Positions 27,489 through 38,337 of a DNA stretch of 64,000 bases are shown here, one piece after another (position 1 is the first letter of the stretch; each line of letters starts with the position of its first letter). The translations under genes were made by a program, and so were the position numbers. This DNA is from an uncultured bacterium (lineage in GTDB: Bacteria > Bacteroidota > Bacteroidia > Bacteroidales > UBA932), in contig CASGCS010000017.1 of the NCBI GenBank assembly GCA_949300025.1, forward strand, positions 104,867-168,866. The letters are read 5' to 3'. Below the pieces are notes generated by a model. It saw only the letters and a list, made by a program, of their open reading frames with translations, did not search any database and was not told the origin of the DNA.

Positions 27489-28982
27489 TTAAAGCAGAGG
27501 ACTCAGCAGTCTGGCAAAACTCTCCTTTACCTTTTCGCGTTTGCCTCTCTTTTTCCATTTGTTCACGTTTATAAGGTCGCAATGTCTGGTGTCTTCCATG
27601 AATCGGTTCTCTATTGTCTCGGCACAGTGTCTGTCGTAAATTACTGCCATGATCTCGAAATTGTGCTCGAAACTCCTCACATCCATGTTGGCCGAGCCGA
27701 CGATGCTCATTATCCCGTCTATGCTTATGACTTTGGAATGGTTGAAACCGTTCTTGAACAGATAAATCCTCACTCCGGCATCGAGCAGTTCCCCTATAAA
27801 CGACATTGTCCCGTACTGTACAAGTTTCGTGTCTGACTTTTCCGGCAGCATGATACGTACATCTATGTCTGACAGGGCTGCAATCTTTATGGCGTTCAGA
27901 ATGCTTTCGCACGGAGTGAAGTAAGGGCTTACGATATAGATATGGCTTTTTGCCGATGTGATTGCGCTGAAGTAGCACTGCATGATGCTTGCCCAGTCGC
28001 TGTCCGGACCGCTCGATATTATTTGTGAATATATATTGTTTTTGACAACGTGTGCCTCTCCCTCTTCCAGCTTGAGTTCAGGATAATATTTGCGCTTGAA
28101 CCTGAAACGTCTGTTCATTGCAAAATGGCGGTCCATCATAAAACAGGCCTGAAGCGAGAAGACAGAGGTCCCGGTAATCCTGATGTGGGTGTCGTGCCAG
28201 TCTCCCTCAGGTGTCCCGTAATAGTATCGGTCTGCAATGTTTACCCCTCCGATAAATCCGGTCGTGCCGTCCACTACCAGAATCTTTCTGTGGTTTCTGT
28301 AGTTCAGTTTTGAGGTGGGCATGAAGATTCTCACCGGTGCAAATGGAATAACCTCCACCGAAGCGTTTCTAAGTTCGTTCGTGAAGTTCTTTTTCAGTCC
28401 TATGCTGCCTACACCGTCATACATGACTATGACCTCCAGCCCCTCTTTGGCCTTTCTTATAAGCAGATCCTTGAATCTGTTGCCTGTCAGGTCGTTTTCG
28501 ATAATGTAAGACTGGAGGTGTATGTGGTTTTTCGCCTCTTCTATTGCCCTGTACATTGCATCCAGCGCCGAAACTCCCGAAAAGTAGAACTCTATGCTGT
28601 AGTTGTTGTCCAGTACGGTATGGCTGTTTTTCAGATTCTGGAAAATAATCTTTTTGAAAGGAAGCAGCTCATTGCCCAGAAGTTCCGGAGTGGCTTTGAG
28701 AGTCTCCAGCTGTTTTGCGCTCGTCTTTTTCCTCAGATTGTAGTCTGCAATGCCTTTGCGGCTGTATATCTTTTTCTTTCTGAAGTTTTGTCCGACAAAT
28801 GCGTAAAGCAGTATTCCGATATAGGGGAGGAGTATCAGCACCATTACCCATGACAGGGTTTTTACAGGATCCTGTTTCCTAAGTATGAGTACGGTGGAAA
28901 TGAATACGGCCAGTACCATATTCATTATATACAGCACTACGGATATTATTTGCCATGTATTCCCCTGCCACATAACTTTCAA
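27489..28982 (-). CDS. cls: Cardiolipin synthase (phospholipase D family)
   Basis: 497 residues. Two N-terminal membrane helices (about 8-32 and 42-65) are followed by two phospholipase-D HKD motifs, NHRKILVVDG (about 232) and NHSKVISIDG (about 412), the active-site pair. It joins two phosphatidylglycerol molecules to cardiolipin at the inner membrane. The gene overlaps the upstream methyltransferase gene by four bases (ATGA at 28979-28982). Confidence 0.93.
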   Translation of the reverse strand: MKVMWQGNTWQIISVVLYIMNMVLAVFISTVLILRKQDPVKTLSWVMVLILLPYIGILLYAFVGQNFRKKKIYSRKGIADYNLRKKTSAKQLETLKATPELLGNELLPFKKIIFQNLKNSHTVLDNNYSIEFYFSGVSALDAMYRAIEEAKNHIHLQSYIIENDLTGNRFKDLLIRKAKEGLEVIVMYDGVGSIGLKKNFTNELRNASVEVIPFAPVRIFMPTSKLNYRNHRKILVVDGTTGFIGGVNIADRYYYGTPEGDWHDTHIRITGTSVFSLQACFMMDRHFAMNRRFRFKRKYYPELKLEEGEAHVVKNNIYSQIISSGPDSDWASIMQCYFSAITSAKSHIYIVSPYFTPCESILNAIKIAALSDIDVRIMLPEKSDTKLVQYGTMSFIGELLDAGVRIYLFKNGFNHSKVISIDGIMSIVGSANMDVRSFEHNFEIMAVIYDRHCAETIENRFMEDTRHCDLINVNKWKKRGKREKVKESFARLLSPLL

Positions 28983-29713
28983 CTCTTTTTTCCTGTGTAC
29001 AGCAACGCTATGCCTCCCGTGAGGGATTCATATTTCACCTCATTGAATCCCGCCTCCGACAGTTCATTGCAGAACTTTTCATATTTTGGAAAATCTTCAA
29101 TGGATTTTGCCAGATATCTGTATGCACTCCTGCGGTTTGAAACAAATCCGCCTATCCCGGGAAGCATGTGTTTCAGATATAGTGAATAGAGCAACCGGAA
29201 CAATCTGTTTTCGGGCTCCGCGAATTCCAGTATCGCTATGTGGCCTCCCTTTTTTATTACCCTGTATATTTCACCGAGAGAGCTGTCGCGGTCATTGAAG
29301 TTCCTTATGCCGAAGCATATTGCCGCTGCATCGAATGTGCCTTCGCCGAATGGCAGGCTCTCTGCGCTTGCATTGATATATTCCGGCAGCGGCGCCAGGG
29401 AAGGGCTCAGACCGGCGTTCTTTTGGATTGCAACCTCCAGCATGCCCTGCGAAATGTCTGCCCCTGTCACAGCCATTCCGCTTTTATACAATGCAATCGA
29501 TGAGTCTCCCGTGCCGCAGGCAATATCTATGACCTTGAACCGTCCGGCTTCTCCATTTTCTCTCTTGCATGAATTAAGGAACCCGACAACCTTTTTTCTC
29601 CAACGGACATCTATGTTGAACGATAGGAGGTGGTTTATAAAGTCATATTTCGGCGCAATTTCATTGAACATTCCCGAAATGGCATCCTCCCTCTTGTCTA
29701 ACTTCTCCGCCAT
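28979..29713 (-). CDS. menG: Demethylmenaquinone methyltransferase (UbiE/MenG family)
   Basis: 244 residues. The SAM-binding motif DIACGTGDSS is at about 62-71. The UbiE/MenG family signatures MFNEIAPKYDFINHLLSFNIDVRWR (its first part, 15-24) and GIRNFNDRDSSLGEIYRVIKKGG are present. It carries out the last C-methylation in menaquinone synthesis, the quinone expected of an anaerobic Bacteroidales species. It lies 11 bases after the PurL-C-like gene and overlaps cls by four bases. Confidence 0.93.
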   Translation of the reverse strand: MAEKLDKREDAISGMFNEIAPKYDFINHLLSFNIDVRWRKKVVGFLNSCKRENGEAGRFKVIDIACGTGDSSIALYKSGMAVTGADISQGMLEVAIQKNAGLSPSLAPLPEYINASAESLPFGEGTFDAAAICFGIRNFNDRDSSLGEIYRVIKKGGHIAILEFAEPENRLFRLLYSLYLKHMLPGIGGFVSNRRSAYRYLAKSIEDFPKYEKFCNELSEAGFNEVKYESLTGGIALLYTGKKS

Positions 29714-29724
29714 GCCTCACTCTT

Positions 29725-30294
29725 TTATTCGGGTAAATAGTCTTTGCAGAATCCGTAACTCATGTCGTCTATTCTCAGTTCTCCCTTGGTTACATGTCCA
29801 AGAAGAATAAGTTTTACTCCTTTGTTGAAAAAGAGGTCTGCAAGAGCGTTTTCGTGATCTTCATCTACAGACAGCACTGCAACGTATCTGCTTTTCGCAA
29901 AAAGGAATTCCTTCTCCTCCACTTCTGAGTCTGTTGTAATGTCAAATCCCAAGCCTCCGGTTATTGCAGATTCGAGCAGAGTAAGAAAGAGACCGTCTGG
30001 CGAAATGAAATGGATACCTGTTATAAGCCCTTTCTCTACAGTCAGTGCAAGAGCATCCTCCGTCTCTTTTCCAATTCTGCCGTTCTCGGTATAACCTGCA
30101 AGGTAGAGAGTGTCGCCCTTTTGGCTGAAAGAGAGAGGCGGTGTTTGAAGGCCTTTTAAAAATGGGATGCTGTCGTAGGGTGAAGATTTCTGCCCGACAA
30201 CTTTTTTTTGAAAATCAGGGTCAGATGCCAGTATTTGGGCTATTTTTACAAGGTCTTCACTGTTAGCAATTTGCTCTTTGTAGATTTCAACCAT
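29725..30294 (-). CDS. Free-standing PurL/PurM C-terminal-like domain protein
   Basis: 189 residues. The pattern GDTLYLAGYTENGRIGKETED, then SPDGLFLTLLESAITGGLGFDI, EKEFLFAKSRYVAVLSV and VKLILLGHVTKGELRI follows the order of the second half of FGAM synthase (AIR-synthase C-terminal fold: 'SDGGL..ALAE.A..GGLG', 'LFSES..R.VV', 'IG.V'). The N-terminal ATP-binding half and the glutaminase are absent, so it cannot be a complete enzyme. A full-length PurL is at 58369-62223. The gene is intact, starts with a normal ATG and is followed closely by menG. A regulatory or structural role, or relic of a small PurL system, is possible. Confidence 0.72.
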   Translation of the reverse strand: MVEIYKEQIANSEDLVKIAQILASDPDFQKKVVGQKSSPYDSIPFLKGLQTPPLSFSQKGDTLYLAGYTENGRIGKETEDALALTVEKGLITGIHFISPDGLFLTLLESAITGGLGFDITTDSEVEEKEFLFAKSRYVAVLSVDEDHENALADLFFNKGVKLILLGHVTKGELRIDDMSYGFCKDYLPE

Positions 30295-30360
30295 GGCCTC
30301 TTTTGTTAAAAATTATGAACGAAGATACGAAAAAATCGTTTTATTTTTAGAAAAAAACTC

Positions 30361-30368
30361 TATCTTTG
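30361..30368 (+). promoter_or_regulatory. -7 box of tRNA-Leu
   Basis: TATCTTTG matches TAnnTTTG and ends 10 bases before the tRNA 5' end, as expected for a -7 element. No clear -33 TTTG is seen. Confidence 0.6.
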
Positions 30369-30378
30369 TACCCGCTAA

Positions 30379-30462
30379 GCCCAGATGGTGAAATTGGTAG
30401 ACACGCCACTTTGAGGGGGTGGTGCCGATTACGGTGTGCAAGTTCGAGTCTTGTTCTGGGCA
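30379..30462 (+). tRNA. tRNA-Leu (anticodon GAG)
   Basis: Acceptor GCCCAGA pairs with TCTGGGC. The D arm GTG...CAC, anticodon stem CCACT/GGTGG with loop TTGAGGG (anticodon GAG), a long variable arm TGCC...GGTG and a T arm GCAAG...CTTGT give a class II tRNA. No CCA is encoded. Confidence 0.92.
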
Positions 30463-30466
30463 CATG

Positions 30467-30505
30467 AAAAAAGAGCGCGGAATTCATTGATTTCGTGCTC
30501 TTTTT
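30467..30505 (+). terminator. Terminator after tRNA-Leu, usable from both strands
   Basis: AAAGAGCGCG-type arm (30469-30480) pairs with CGTGCTCTTT (30494-30503), with T residues after it on the plus strand and A residues before it, so it may also end the minus-strand dehydrogenase gene. Confidence 0.75.
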
Positions 30506-30528
30506 ATATTTATCCCATGCCGGACAGC

Positions 30529-31461
30529 CTAGCGGCTCTGCCGGATGTTTTCGGCGATTTTTTCCACAAGGCATTTTCTGGCCTCCTTGCTGGCCCATGC
30601 TATGTGAGGGGTGAGTATCACCCTGGACATATCTTCGATTTTGAAGTAGGGTGAATCTGCAGGCAGGGGTTCCCTTGTGTAGACATCTATTGCTGCGCCG
30701 GCTATGAGCCCTTCATTAAGAGCCCTTACCAGTTCATCCTCCTTTATTATGCCGCCTCTTCCCATATTGAGTATGTAGGCGCTCTTTTTCATGAGTTTCA
30801 ACTCTTCATATCCGACAAGCCCGCCGGTCCTTTCATTGAGCGGAGCATGTATGGAGATTACATCTGATTCTGCCATAAGCGTTTTCAGATTCACGGCGTC
30901 GTACTCCTTCGAGTGGGCGATGCCGCTTGTAGCATAGTATTTCACCTCCATGCCAAAGGCCTTTGCAATTGCGGCCACTTTGGAACCTATGTTGCCGAGG
31001 CCGATGATTCCCATTTTCTTGCCCTTGAGTTCCCAGAAGACTTTTGACACGTCTGTGAATGAGACTCCCGCAGAGTATCTGCCGCTCTTTACCGCGTTGT
31101 CGAAGTACTGAAGCTTCCCTACAAGGGAGAGGAGAGTTGTGAATGTAACCTGCACAACGCTCTCAGTGGAGTAGCCTACTGCATTCTTTACCGGGATTCC
31201 CTTGGCTGTTGCGTAAGGTATATCCACATTGTTTGTGCCGGTGGCCGCTACGCAAATGAGCTCCAGATTCTTTGCGGCATCAATCTGCTCTTTGCCTATT
31301 ACCACCTTGTTGGTGATTATCACATTGCATTCCTTGATTCTTTCAAAGACCTCCTCAGGTTTTGTGAAGGGGTATTTTACAAATTCTCCAAGACTGCTTA
31401 TCGGTTCAAGGGAGATGTCGCTTCCGAGCGTGTCAGAGTCTAAAAAAACTATCTTTTTCAT
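30529..31461 (-). CDS. D-isomer-specific 2-hydroxyacid dehydrogenase
   Basis: 310 residues. The NAD-binding motif GIIGLGNIGSKVA (about 151-163) sits between two halves of a catalytic domain. The catalytic residues are the Arg in NMGRGGIIKE, the Glu in REPLPADSPYF and the His in TPHIAW. It interconverts a 2-oxoacid and a D-2-hydroxyacid with NAD(H); candidates include glycerate, phosphoglycerate-like or lactate substrates, which the sequence does not decide. It is the last gene of a minus-strand series after the SDR gene (25 bases apart). Confidence 0.9.
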   Translation of the reverse strand: MKKIVFLDSDTLGSDISLEPISSLGEFVKYPFTKPEEVFERIKECNVIITNKVVIGKEQIDAAKNLELICVAATGTNNVDIPYATAKGIPVKNAVGYSTESVVQVTFTTLLSLVGKLQYFDNAVKSGRYSAGVSFTDVSKVFWELKGKKMGIIGLGNIGSKVAAIAKAFGMEVKYYATSGIAHSKEYDAVNLKTLMAESDVISIHAPLNERTGGLVGYEELKLMKKSAYILNMGRGGIIKEDELVRALNEGLIAGAAIDVYTREPLPADSPYFKIEDMSRVILTPHIAWASKEARKCLVEKIAENIRQSR

Positions 31462-31486
31462 ATCTGCTGCTATTGTTTATGGTTGC

Positions 31487-32314
31487 CTATTTCAAGGGAG
31501 AATTGGGTTCTCGTTTCATGTAATTGTATTCCAGCCTGTCTACAAGACGAGGAAAGAACTTATTTAAAAAGACCGTCAGTTTGCCTATAGGAGTCAGGAT
31601 TATCTGTGATTTTCTCCTTTTGATTCCCTTTGCCAGTCTCTTTGCCACGGCTTCGGCGCTCATCATCTTCTCTTCGTCTCTCGGGGTTTCACCCTGCTGT
31701 GTGCCGTCTGCCACAAGTGCCACGTTCCTGATATTCGAAGCCGTAAAGCCGGGAGCGAAAATCATGACATGGAGCCCGTCGTGCAGGTGCTCCACACGCA
31801 GCGTGTCAAGGAAACCGTAAATGGCGAATTTTGAGGCCGAATAACCGGTCCTTGCCGGCAGCCCCTTGAATCCTGCTATTGAAATGACACCGACTACCGA
31901 GCCTTTGCTTTTCAGCAGCCACGGCAGTGCATATTTCGTACAGAATACGGTTCCCCAGAAGTTTACATCCATCAGGCTTTTTATTACTGAAAGGTCGAGG
32001 TCCTTGAATAGCGCCCTCATGGAAATTCCGGCGTTGTTTACAAGAATGTCTATTTTCCCGAAATGGGCTGCGCACCGCTCTATGAGATTCCGGCACTCCG
32101 CCTCTTTTGTGACATCGGCAGCTATAGCTATAAACTTCTCCCTTCCATCTTCTGTCTTGCCATACTTTGCATTGAGTTCTGCCACTATGGAGTCCAGTTT
32201 TTCTCTGTTTCTTGCAGCCAGGGCAAGAAATGAGCCTTGCGCAGCAAACTCCTTCGCTGCAGCAAGGCCTATTCCGGAACTTGCACCGGTAATGATTGCA
32301 ACTTTGCCTTTCAT
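31487..32314 (-). CDS. Short-chain dehydrogenase, likely partner of the adjacent oxoamine synthase
   Basis: 275 residues. GASSGIG (10-16) binds NAD(P), NNAG (about 92-95) follows and the catalytic YSASK is near 155-159. The C-terminal part is longer and basic, with a hydrophobic stretch. The gene begins immediately after the stop of the alpha-oxoamine synthase gene (TAA then ATG without a gap). In sphingolipid-type pathways the synthase product, a 3-keto base, is reduced by an SDR, so a 3-ketosphinganine or 3-ketocapnine reductase role is plausible. This is inference; SDRs are too diverse for a firm call. Confidence 0.85.
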   Translation of the reverse strand: MKGKVAIITGASSGIGLAAAKEFAAQGSFLALAARNREKLDSIVAELNAKYGKTEDGREKFIAIAADVTKEAECRNLIERCAAHFGKIDILVNNAGISMRALFKDLDLSVIKSLMDVNFWGTVFCTKYALPWLLKSKGSVVGVISIAGFKGLPARTGYSASKFAIYGFLDTLRVEHLHDGLHVMIFAPGFTASNIRNVALVADGTQQGETPRDEEKMMSAEAVAKRLAKGIKRRKSQIILTPIGKLTVFLNKFFPRLVDRLEYNYMKREPNSPLK

Positions 32315-33571
32315 TTAGTCAATCGCCATATCGCGGATTTCAGTAGAACCTTTGTATGCACCGGCTTCAAGTTTCTTCTTGATTTCGGCAAATGCGTTGA
32401 GAGTGTACTCTACATGCTCCAGCTCATGCATGGCTGTAGGTATGAGACGGAACATTATGACGCCTCTGGGCACTACCGGATAAACTACTACAGAGCAGAA
32501 AATCTTGTAGTTCTCCCTCAAGTCTATAAGGATGTTCGTAGCTTCGGGAACATCGCCGTTCAGGAATACGGGTGTAACGCATGCCTCTGCAACGCCTATG
32601 TCGAATCCTCTTTCACGGAGTCCGTTCTGGAGGGCTCTTGTAACTTTCCAGAGCCTTGCACGCAAGTCGTCTCCCTTGCGGATAAGGTCCAGCCTCTTCA
32701 GGCAGCCTTCAACTATCGGCATGGGCAGTGACTTTGCATATATCTGAGATCTAAGATTATATCTGAGATAGTTGATTATATCTTTCCTTCCGGCAACGAA
32801 TCCGCCTATGCAGGCCATGGATTTTGCAAATGCTCCAAAGTAGAGGTCTACCTGATCCATAACACCGAAGTGTTCGGATGTTCCCCTTCCGTGAGGACCC
32901 ATTACACCGAATCCGTGAGCATCGTCAATCAGAATTCTGAATTGATATTTTTTCTTGAGCTTGCAGATTTCATCCAATTTGCCGAGACCGCCTGTCATTC
33001 CGTAGACGCCTTCGGTTATGAGCAATATTCCGCCTCCGCTCTTTTCGCAGAGTTTGGTTGCCCTTTCCAATGCCTTTTCGCACTTTTCTATGTCGTTGTG
33101 CGGGTAGACTATTCTCTGGCCCATGTGCAGGCGTACGCCGTCCATAATGCAGGCGTGTGCCTCTGAATCATATACGATAATGTCGTGGCGCGTTACAAGG
33201 GCATCGATTGTAGAAATCATTCCCTGGTAACCGAAGTTGAAAAGATATGCATCTTCCTTGCATTCGAAATCTGCCAGTTCTCTCTCCAGTTTCTCATGCA
33301 GGGATGTGTGGCCAGACATCATTCTTGCACCCATAGGGTAGGCCAGACCCCATTTTGCAGCGGCCTCTGCATCTACCTTTCTTACTTCAGGGTGGTTGGC
33401 AAGGCCAAGATAGTTATTGAATGTCCAGGCCAGAACCTTCTTTCCGTTAAATGTCATGTAAGGGTTGATTTCCCCTTCCAGTTTAGGGAACATGAAATAT
33501 CCGTGTGCCCTCTGTCTGTACTGTCCGAGCGGACCTCCTTCGTCTTGTGCGATTCTGTCAAAAATATCCAT
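32315..33571 (-). CDS. Alpha-oxoamine synthase (serine palmitoyltransferase or cysteate acyltransferase type)
   Basis: 418 residues. PLP-dependent fold type I; motifs are FNNYLGLANHPEV, SGHTSLHEKLE, the PLP-binding DDAHGFGVMG and the Schiff-base lysine in FAKSMACIGGFVAG. Family members condense an amino acid with an acyl-CoA or acyl-ACP. In Bacteroidota the known outcomes are ketosphinganine (from serine) and 3-ketocapnine (from cysteate, for sulfonolipids); 8-amino-7-oxononanoate or 2-amino-3-ketobutyrate enzymes are alternatives. Its N-terminal 40 residues (MDIFDRIAQDEGG...) are longer than those of BioF/Kbl. The neighbouring SDR supports a sphingoid-type pathway. The exact substrate is not decided. 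Confidence 0.85.
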   Translation of the reverse strand: MDIFDRIAQDEGGPLGQYRQRAHGYFMFPKLEGEINPYMTFNGKKVLAWTFNNYLGLANHPEVRKVDAEAAAKWGLAYPMGARMMSGHTSLHEKLERELADFECKEDAYLFNFGYQGMISTIDALVTRHDIIVYDSEAHACIMDGVRLHMGQRIVYPHNDIEKCEKALERATKLCEKSGGGILLITEGVYGMTGGLGKLDEICKLKKKYQFRILIDDAHGFGVMGPHGRGTSEHFGVMDQVDLYFGAFAKSMACIGGFVAGRKDIINYLRYNLRSQIYAKSLPMPIVEGCLKRLDLIRKGDDLRARLWKVTRALQNGLRERGFDIGVAEACVTPVFLNGDVPEATNILIDLRENYKIFCSVVVYPVVPRGVIMFRLIPTAMHELEHVEYTLNAFAEIKKKLEAGAYKGSTEIRDMAID

Positions 33572-33605
33572 TGCTCTATGTATGTTATGGTTTTAATTCA
33601 GTTTG

Positions 33606-34535
33606 TCATGTATATCGTATGCGTTTTCCTATTCTCAGGATTGCGTTTCTCTTTATGCCGTTCAATGCGCACAACTTTGATATGGAGACGCCTGTCCTGT
33701 ATGCTATGTGGCTCAATGTGTCGCCGGGCCTTACGGTCCAGTAGCGTATCTTTTCTATCTCCTTTATGTAGTCGAAGTTCGATGCCGTGAGCATCAGTAC
33801 CGAGTTCTTTACCTTATGGGTGGAGAAATCCACAATGTCGTTGGGATTTATCGGTGTGCCCAGGTATCTGAATTCCAGATGGAGGTGATAGCCTGTCGAA
33901 CGCCCTGTAGAGCCGCCGAGCCCTATTGGATCACCGGCCTTGAGGGTGTCTCCCACAGCCGCTATGAATTTTGACATGTGGCCGTAAAGTGTCTCAAGCC
34001 CGTTGCTGTGGCGGACTACGGTAAAATAGCCGTATCCATGTCGGTCGTATCTGGTAATTCTGACAATGCCGTCAAATGCGCAACGGACAGTGTCGCCTCT
34101 GTGGACCTTAAGGTCTATGCCGTTGTGATGCCTCCATTTCCTGAATCCGAATTCAGAGGTTACATACTTTTGAGAAGGTGCAATATAGGAACTTACATCT
34201 ATGAAAATGGTATCCTTGGTATCTACCATGGATACATTGTAGGGATTGATGTCGCTGCTCCATATATCGTACTCGTGCGGAAGTTCGGTGAAGTTGGCAA
34301 ACTTGCGCTCCTGCCATATTGGGGTTATGCTTTCGGGTGAATAATCGAACATCCTGTACAGACACCCCTCTCCGGTAAGCCGCGGCAGGCTCTCTTTCAG
34401 CTGCATGTAAAGTTTGTCCGGAGCGGTCCCGGCCATGTCGGCTCCTTTGGCATGTCTGCCGGACGCCTTTGCGTAATGGGGTGCAAAGATAAGCGCCGTT
34501 GAAACCAACAGCAGCAATATTCTTGCTCTACGCAT
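33606..34535 (-). CDS. M23 metallopeptidase with C-terminal LysM domain, exported
   Basis: 309 residues from the ATG at 34535, one base after the gyrB stop; this start begins a clean signal peptide (MRRARILLLLVSTALIFA). Two earlier in-frame ATGs at 34556 and 34544 would lie inside gyrB. The LytM domain has HHNGIDLKVHRGD and GYHLHLEFRY for zinc and catalysis, and GLETLYGHMS. The C-terminal LysM module reads YWTVRPGDTLSHIAYRTG. It should bind and cut peptidoglycan in the periplasm. It is sandwiched between gyrB and the oxoamine synthase on the same strand. Confidence 0.9.
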   Translation of the reverse strand: MRRARILLLLVSTALIFAPHYAKASGRHAKGADMAGTAPDKLYMQLKESLPRLTGEGCLYRMFDYSPESITPIWQERKFANFTELPHEYDIWSSDINPYNVSMVDTKDTIFIDVSSYIAPSQKYVTSEFGFRKWRHHNGIDLKVHRGDTVRCAFDGIVRITRYDRHGYGYFTVVRHSNGLETLYGHMSKFIAAVGDTLKAGDPIGLGGSTGRSTGYHLHLEFRYLGTPINPNDIVDFSTHKVKNSVLMLTASNFDYIKEIEKIRYWTVRPGDTLSHIAYRTGVSISKLCALNGIKRNAILRIGKRIRYT

Positions 34536-34536
34536 G

Positions 34537-36528
<1,992 letters not shown>

Positions 36529-36637
36529 CTATTTCTATTTTAAACTTCTTTTACAATCACGCTTCGCCTCGGCAAGGCCTGAACAAGTTCCGCCACTGCT
36601 CTCGGCTTGCAGTTTTAATAATAACAAATAAAACATA

Positions 36638-36645
36638 CAAAGATA
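36638..36645 (-). promoter_or_regulatory. -7 box of gyrB
   Basis: Minus strand reads TATCTTTG (TAnnTTTG). It would give a leader of about 105 bases. The -33 region is only AT-rich. Confidence 0.5.
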
Positions 36646-36654
36646 GGCATAAAA

Positions 36655-38337
36655 TTAAAATTTTACAATTATTCCGGCCCCGGCGGAAATACCCTTTTCA
36701 ATGTATACGGGACACTGCATAATGGTCTGGTCGAGCAGGTTGCAGCCTTGTGCAAAAAGTGCGAAGTTGCGGTTGAAAACATACTTTATCTTGACACTCA
36801 GATTTGTATATGACGGTGCCGAGAGTTCCATGTTTCCGTATCTTGCATCGTATATGTCGGCTCTGGATCTGAATTTCAGCGACATGCCTATGAAAATCCG
36901 TTCACGGCAGTTATATTCGGCACTGAAATCGAGTTTTGTGGGGGCATAGCCGTAGTGGCCGGATGCAGTCTCGCCGGAATCTGAAAAGAGCGAGTGTGTG
37001 AATCTTGCGGAGCCATTAAATCTTTTGCTTATAAAACCCATTTCGGTTCCGAACGTAAATATGTCGCAGTCTGAATAGATTATGGAGAGTTGATTGGTGT
37101 TGTTCAGGTTTACAAACTGCGGCAGCCCGTCGACAGTTGAGTATTTTGCGAATATGTCGTATGTAAACCGGCTGGCCGCGCTTCCCTTGAACCCTGCCTG
37201 TACTTCAAATGGCAGCGCCGCAGCTTTCAGATCTGCTTCCTGTTCAATCCAGAAGTTGCGGCCAAGCATGTACGAGTAGTTGTTTATCAGGTTCTTCCCG
37301 TCAATTTCTCCGTATAGCCACAAGTGCTTTTTCACAAGTTCAAACGAAACCTTTGCATTAATGAAGAAAGGGCTGTGGTACTTGTCTGTATCATCCTTGC
37401 TCTTGTACCTCCCTGAAAGCTTTATACCGGCCCTGAGAAAAAAACGCCCTTTTTCAAACCTGTATCGGGGCATGATCTCGAATATTCCATATCTGTACTC
37501 CTGAATTCCCGAGTAGAGAACGTTCTCTGAATTTAAAAGAACCGTGAACCTGTTGTATCTTCCGAAATTCGGGCCTGCCTCCACCTTTGCGGTTATAAGG
37601 TTTTCCTTTAGAGAGAGGGCGTCGAAACTGCGGCTGTCGTCTGTATACTGCCAGCTGAAATCGACGTCGTAGTTTATTCTTCTCGCATTTTCCTTCAAAG
37701 AGCGAATCTTCGCTGAAACGCCTGCGGTGTTGAAGGTATGCGAAAGGGAGTTTCGATAACTGCCGCTGCCGTTGCCGTAATTGACACTTGCCAGCAGCAT
37801 GTCGTGTTTCCAGTATTTTGCATAGTTCGCCGCCGCCCGGAACCTGGTGAAGTCTGCATCTGATTTCTCCCCCTTTACGAATCCGTTTTCAGCCCGGCTG
37901 AATTCCGCGACAGGCAAATCTCCCCAGAATCCGCTGTAGCCCAACTCCATATTCAGCAGGTTCCCTTTCTTGAGATTAGGGCGGAACCAGAACTCCGCTT
38001 CAGGGGTAAACGGAAATGACACGCCCCCCTCAAGACGGAAAACAGGCTCTCTTTCAGCCTCAGGCCGATATATCTGTGCCGATGCTATGGGAGTGAATTC
38101 ATAGAGGTCTTTATATGGCTTGTCAAATATGGTGTAGTTGAAATCTATCCTGAAATCCTTAAGCGAGTCGGCAATGTCTGTATTCAGGGCAGACTTGTGT
38201 ATGTTCAACATCGCCCCGTCGAACTCCCTTGTCACCTCCAGGGTCGGGTCTATCTTCTGTTGGGCAAAGAGCCCCCCGGGCCGGAGAGCGATGCCAAGCA
38301 TTATCAATATGCCTGTGTATATCTTCCTATATCTCAT
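36655..38337 (-). CDS. TonB-receptor-like outer-membrane beta-barrel protein
   Basis: 560 residues from the ATG at 38337, which starts the signal peptide MRYRKIYTGILIMLGIAL...LFAQQ; it overlaps the TPR stop by 11 bases. The sequence is almost wholly alternating aromatic/polar beta strands (for example FNYTIFDKPYK, FEIMPRYRFEKGRFFLRAGI, SVKIKYVFNRNFALFAQG) and ends in a hydrophobic strand with final Phe, as in outer-membrane barrels. No plug domain is evident, so this is a barrel of TonB-dependent-receptor style rather than a complete receptor. It is probably a partner of the large upstream TPR protein; function unknown. Confidence 0.75.
   Translation of the reverse strand: MRYRKIYTGILIMLGIALRPGGLFAQQKIDPTLEVTREFDGAMLNIHKSALNTDIADSLKDFRIDFNYTIFDKPYKDLYEFTPIASAQIYRPEAEREPVFRLEGGVSFPFTPEAEFWFRPNLKKGNLLNMELGYSGFWGDLPVAEFSRAENGFVKGEKSDADFTRFRAAANYAKYWKHDMLLASVNYGNGSGSYRNSLSHTFNTAGVSAKIRSLKENARRINYDVDFSWQYTDDSRSFDALSLKENLITAKVEAGPNFGRYNRFTVLLNSENVLYSGIQEYRYGIFEIMPRYRFEKGRFFLRAGIKLSGRYKSKDDTDKYHSPFFINAKVSFELVKKHLWLYGEIDGKNLINNYSYMLGRNFWIEQEADLKAAALPFEVQAGFKGSAASRFTYDIFAKYSTVDGLPQFVNLNNTNQLSIIYSDCDIFTFGTEMGFISKRFNGSARFTHSLFSDSGETASGHYGYAPTKLDFSAEYNCRERIFIGMSLKFRSRADIYDARYGNMELSAPSYTNLSVKIKYVFNRNFALFAQGCNLLDQTIMQCPVYIEKGISAGAGIIVKF

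Noticed and set aside
36529..36637. Structured leader or riboswitch upstream of gyrB
   Set aside because: There is one short GC-rich inverted repeat (GCC...GGC near 36567-36579) in a roughly 105-base leader, but nothing resembling a known riboswitch or a clear antiterminator pair.
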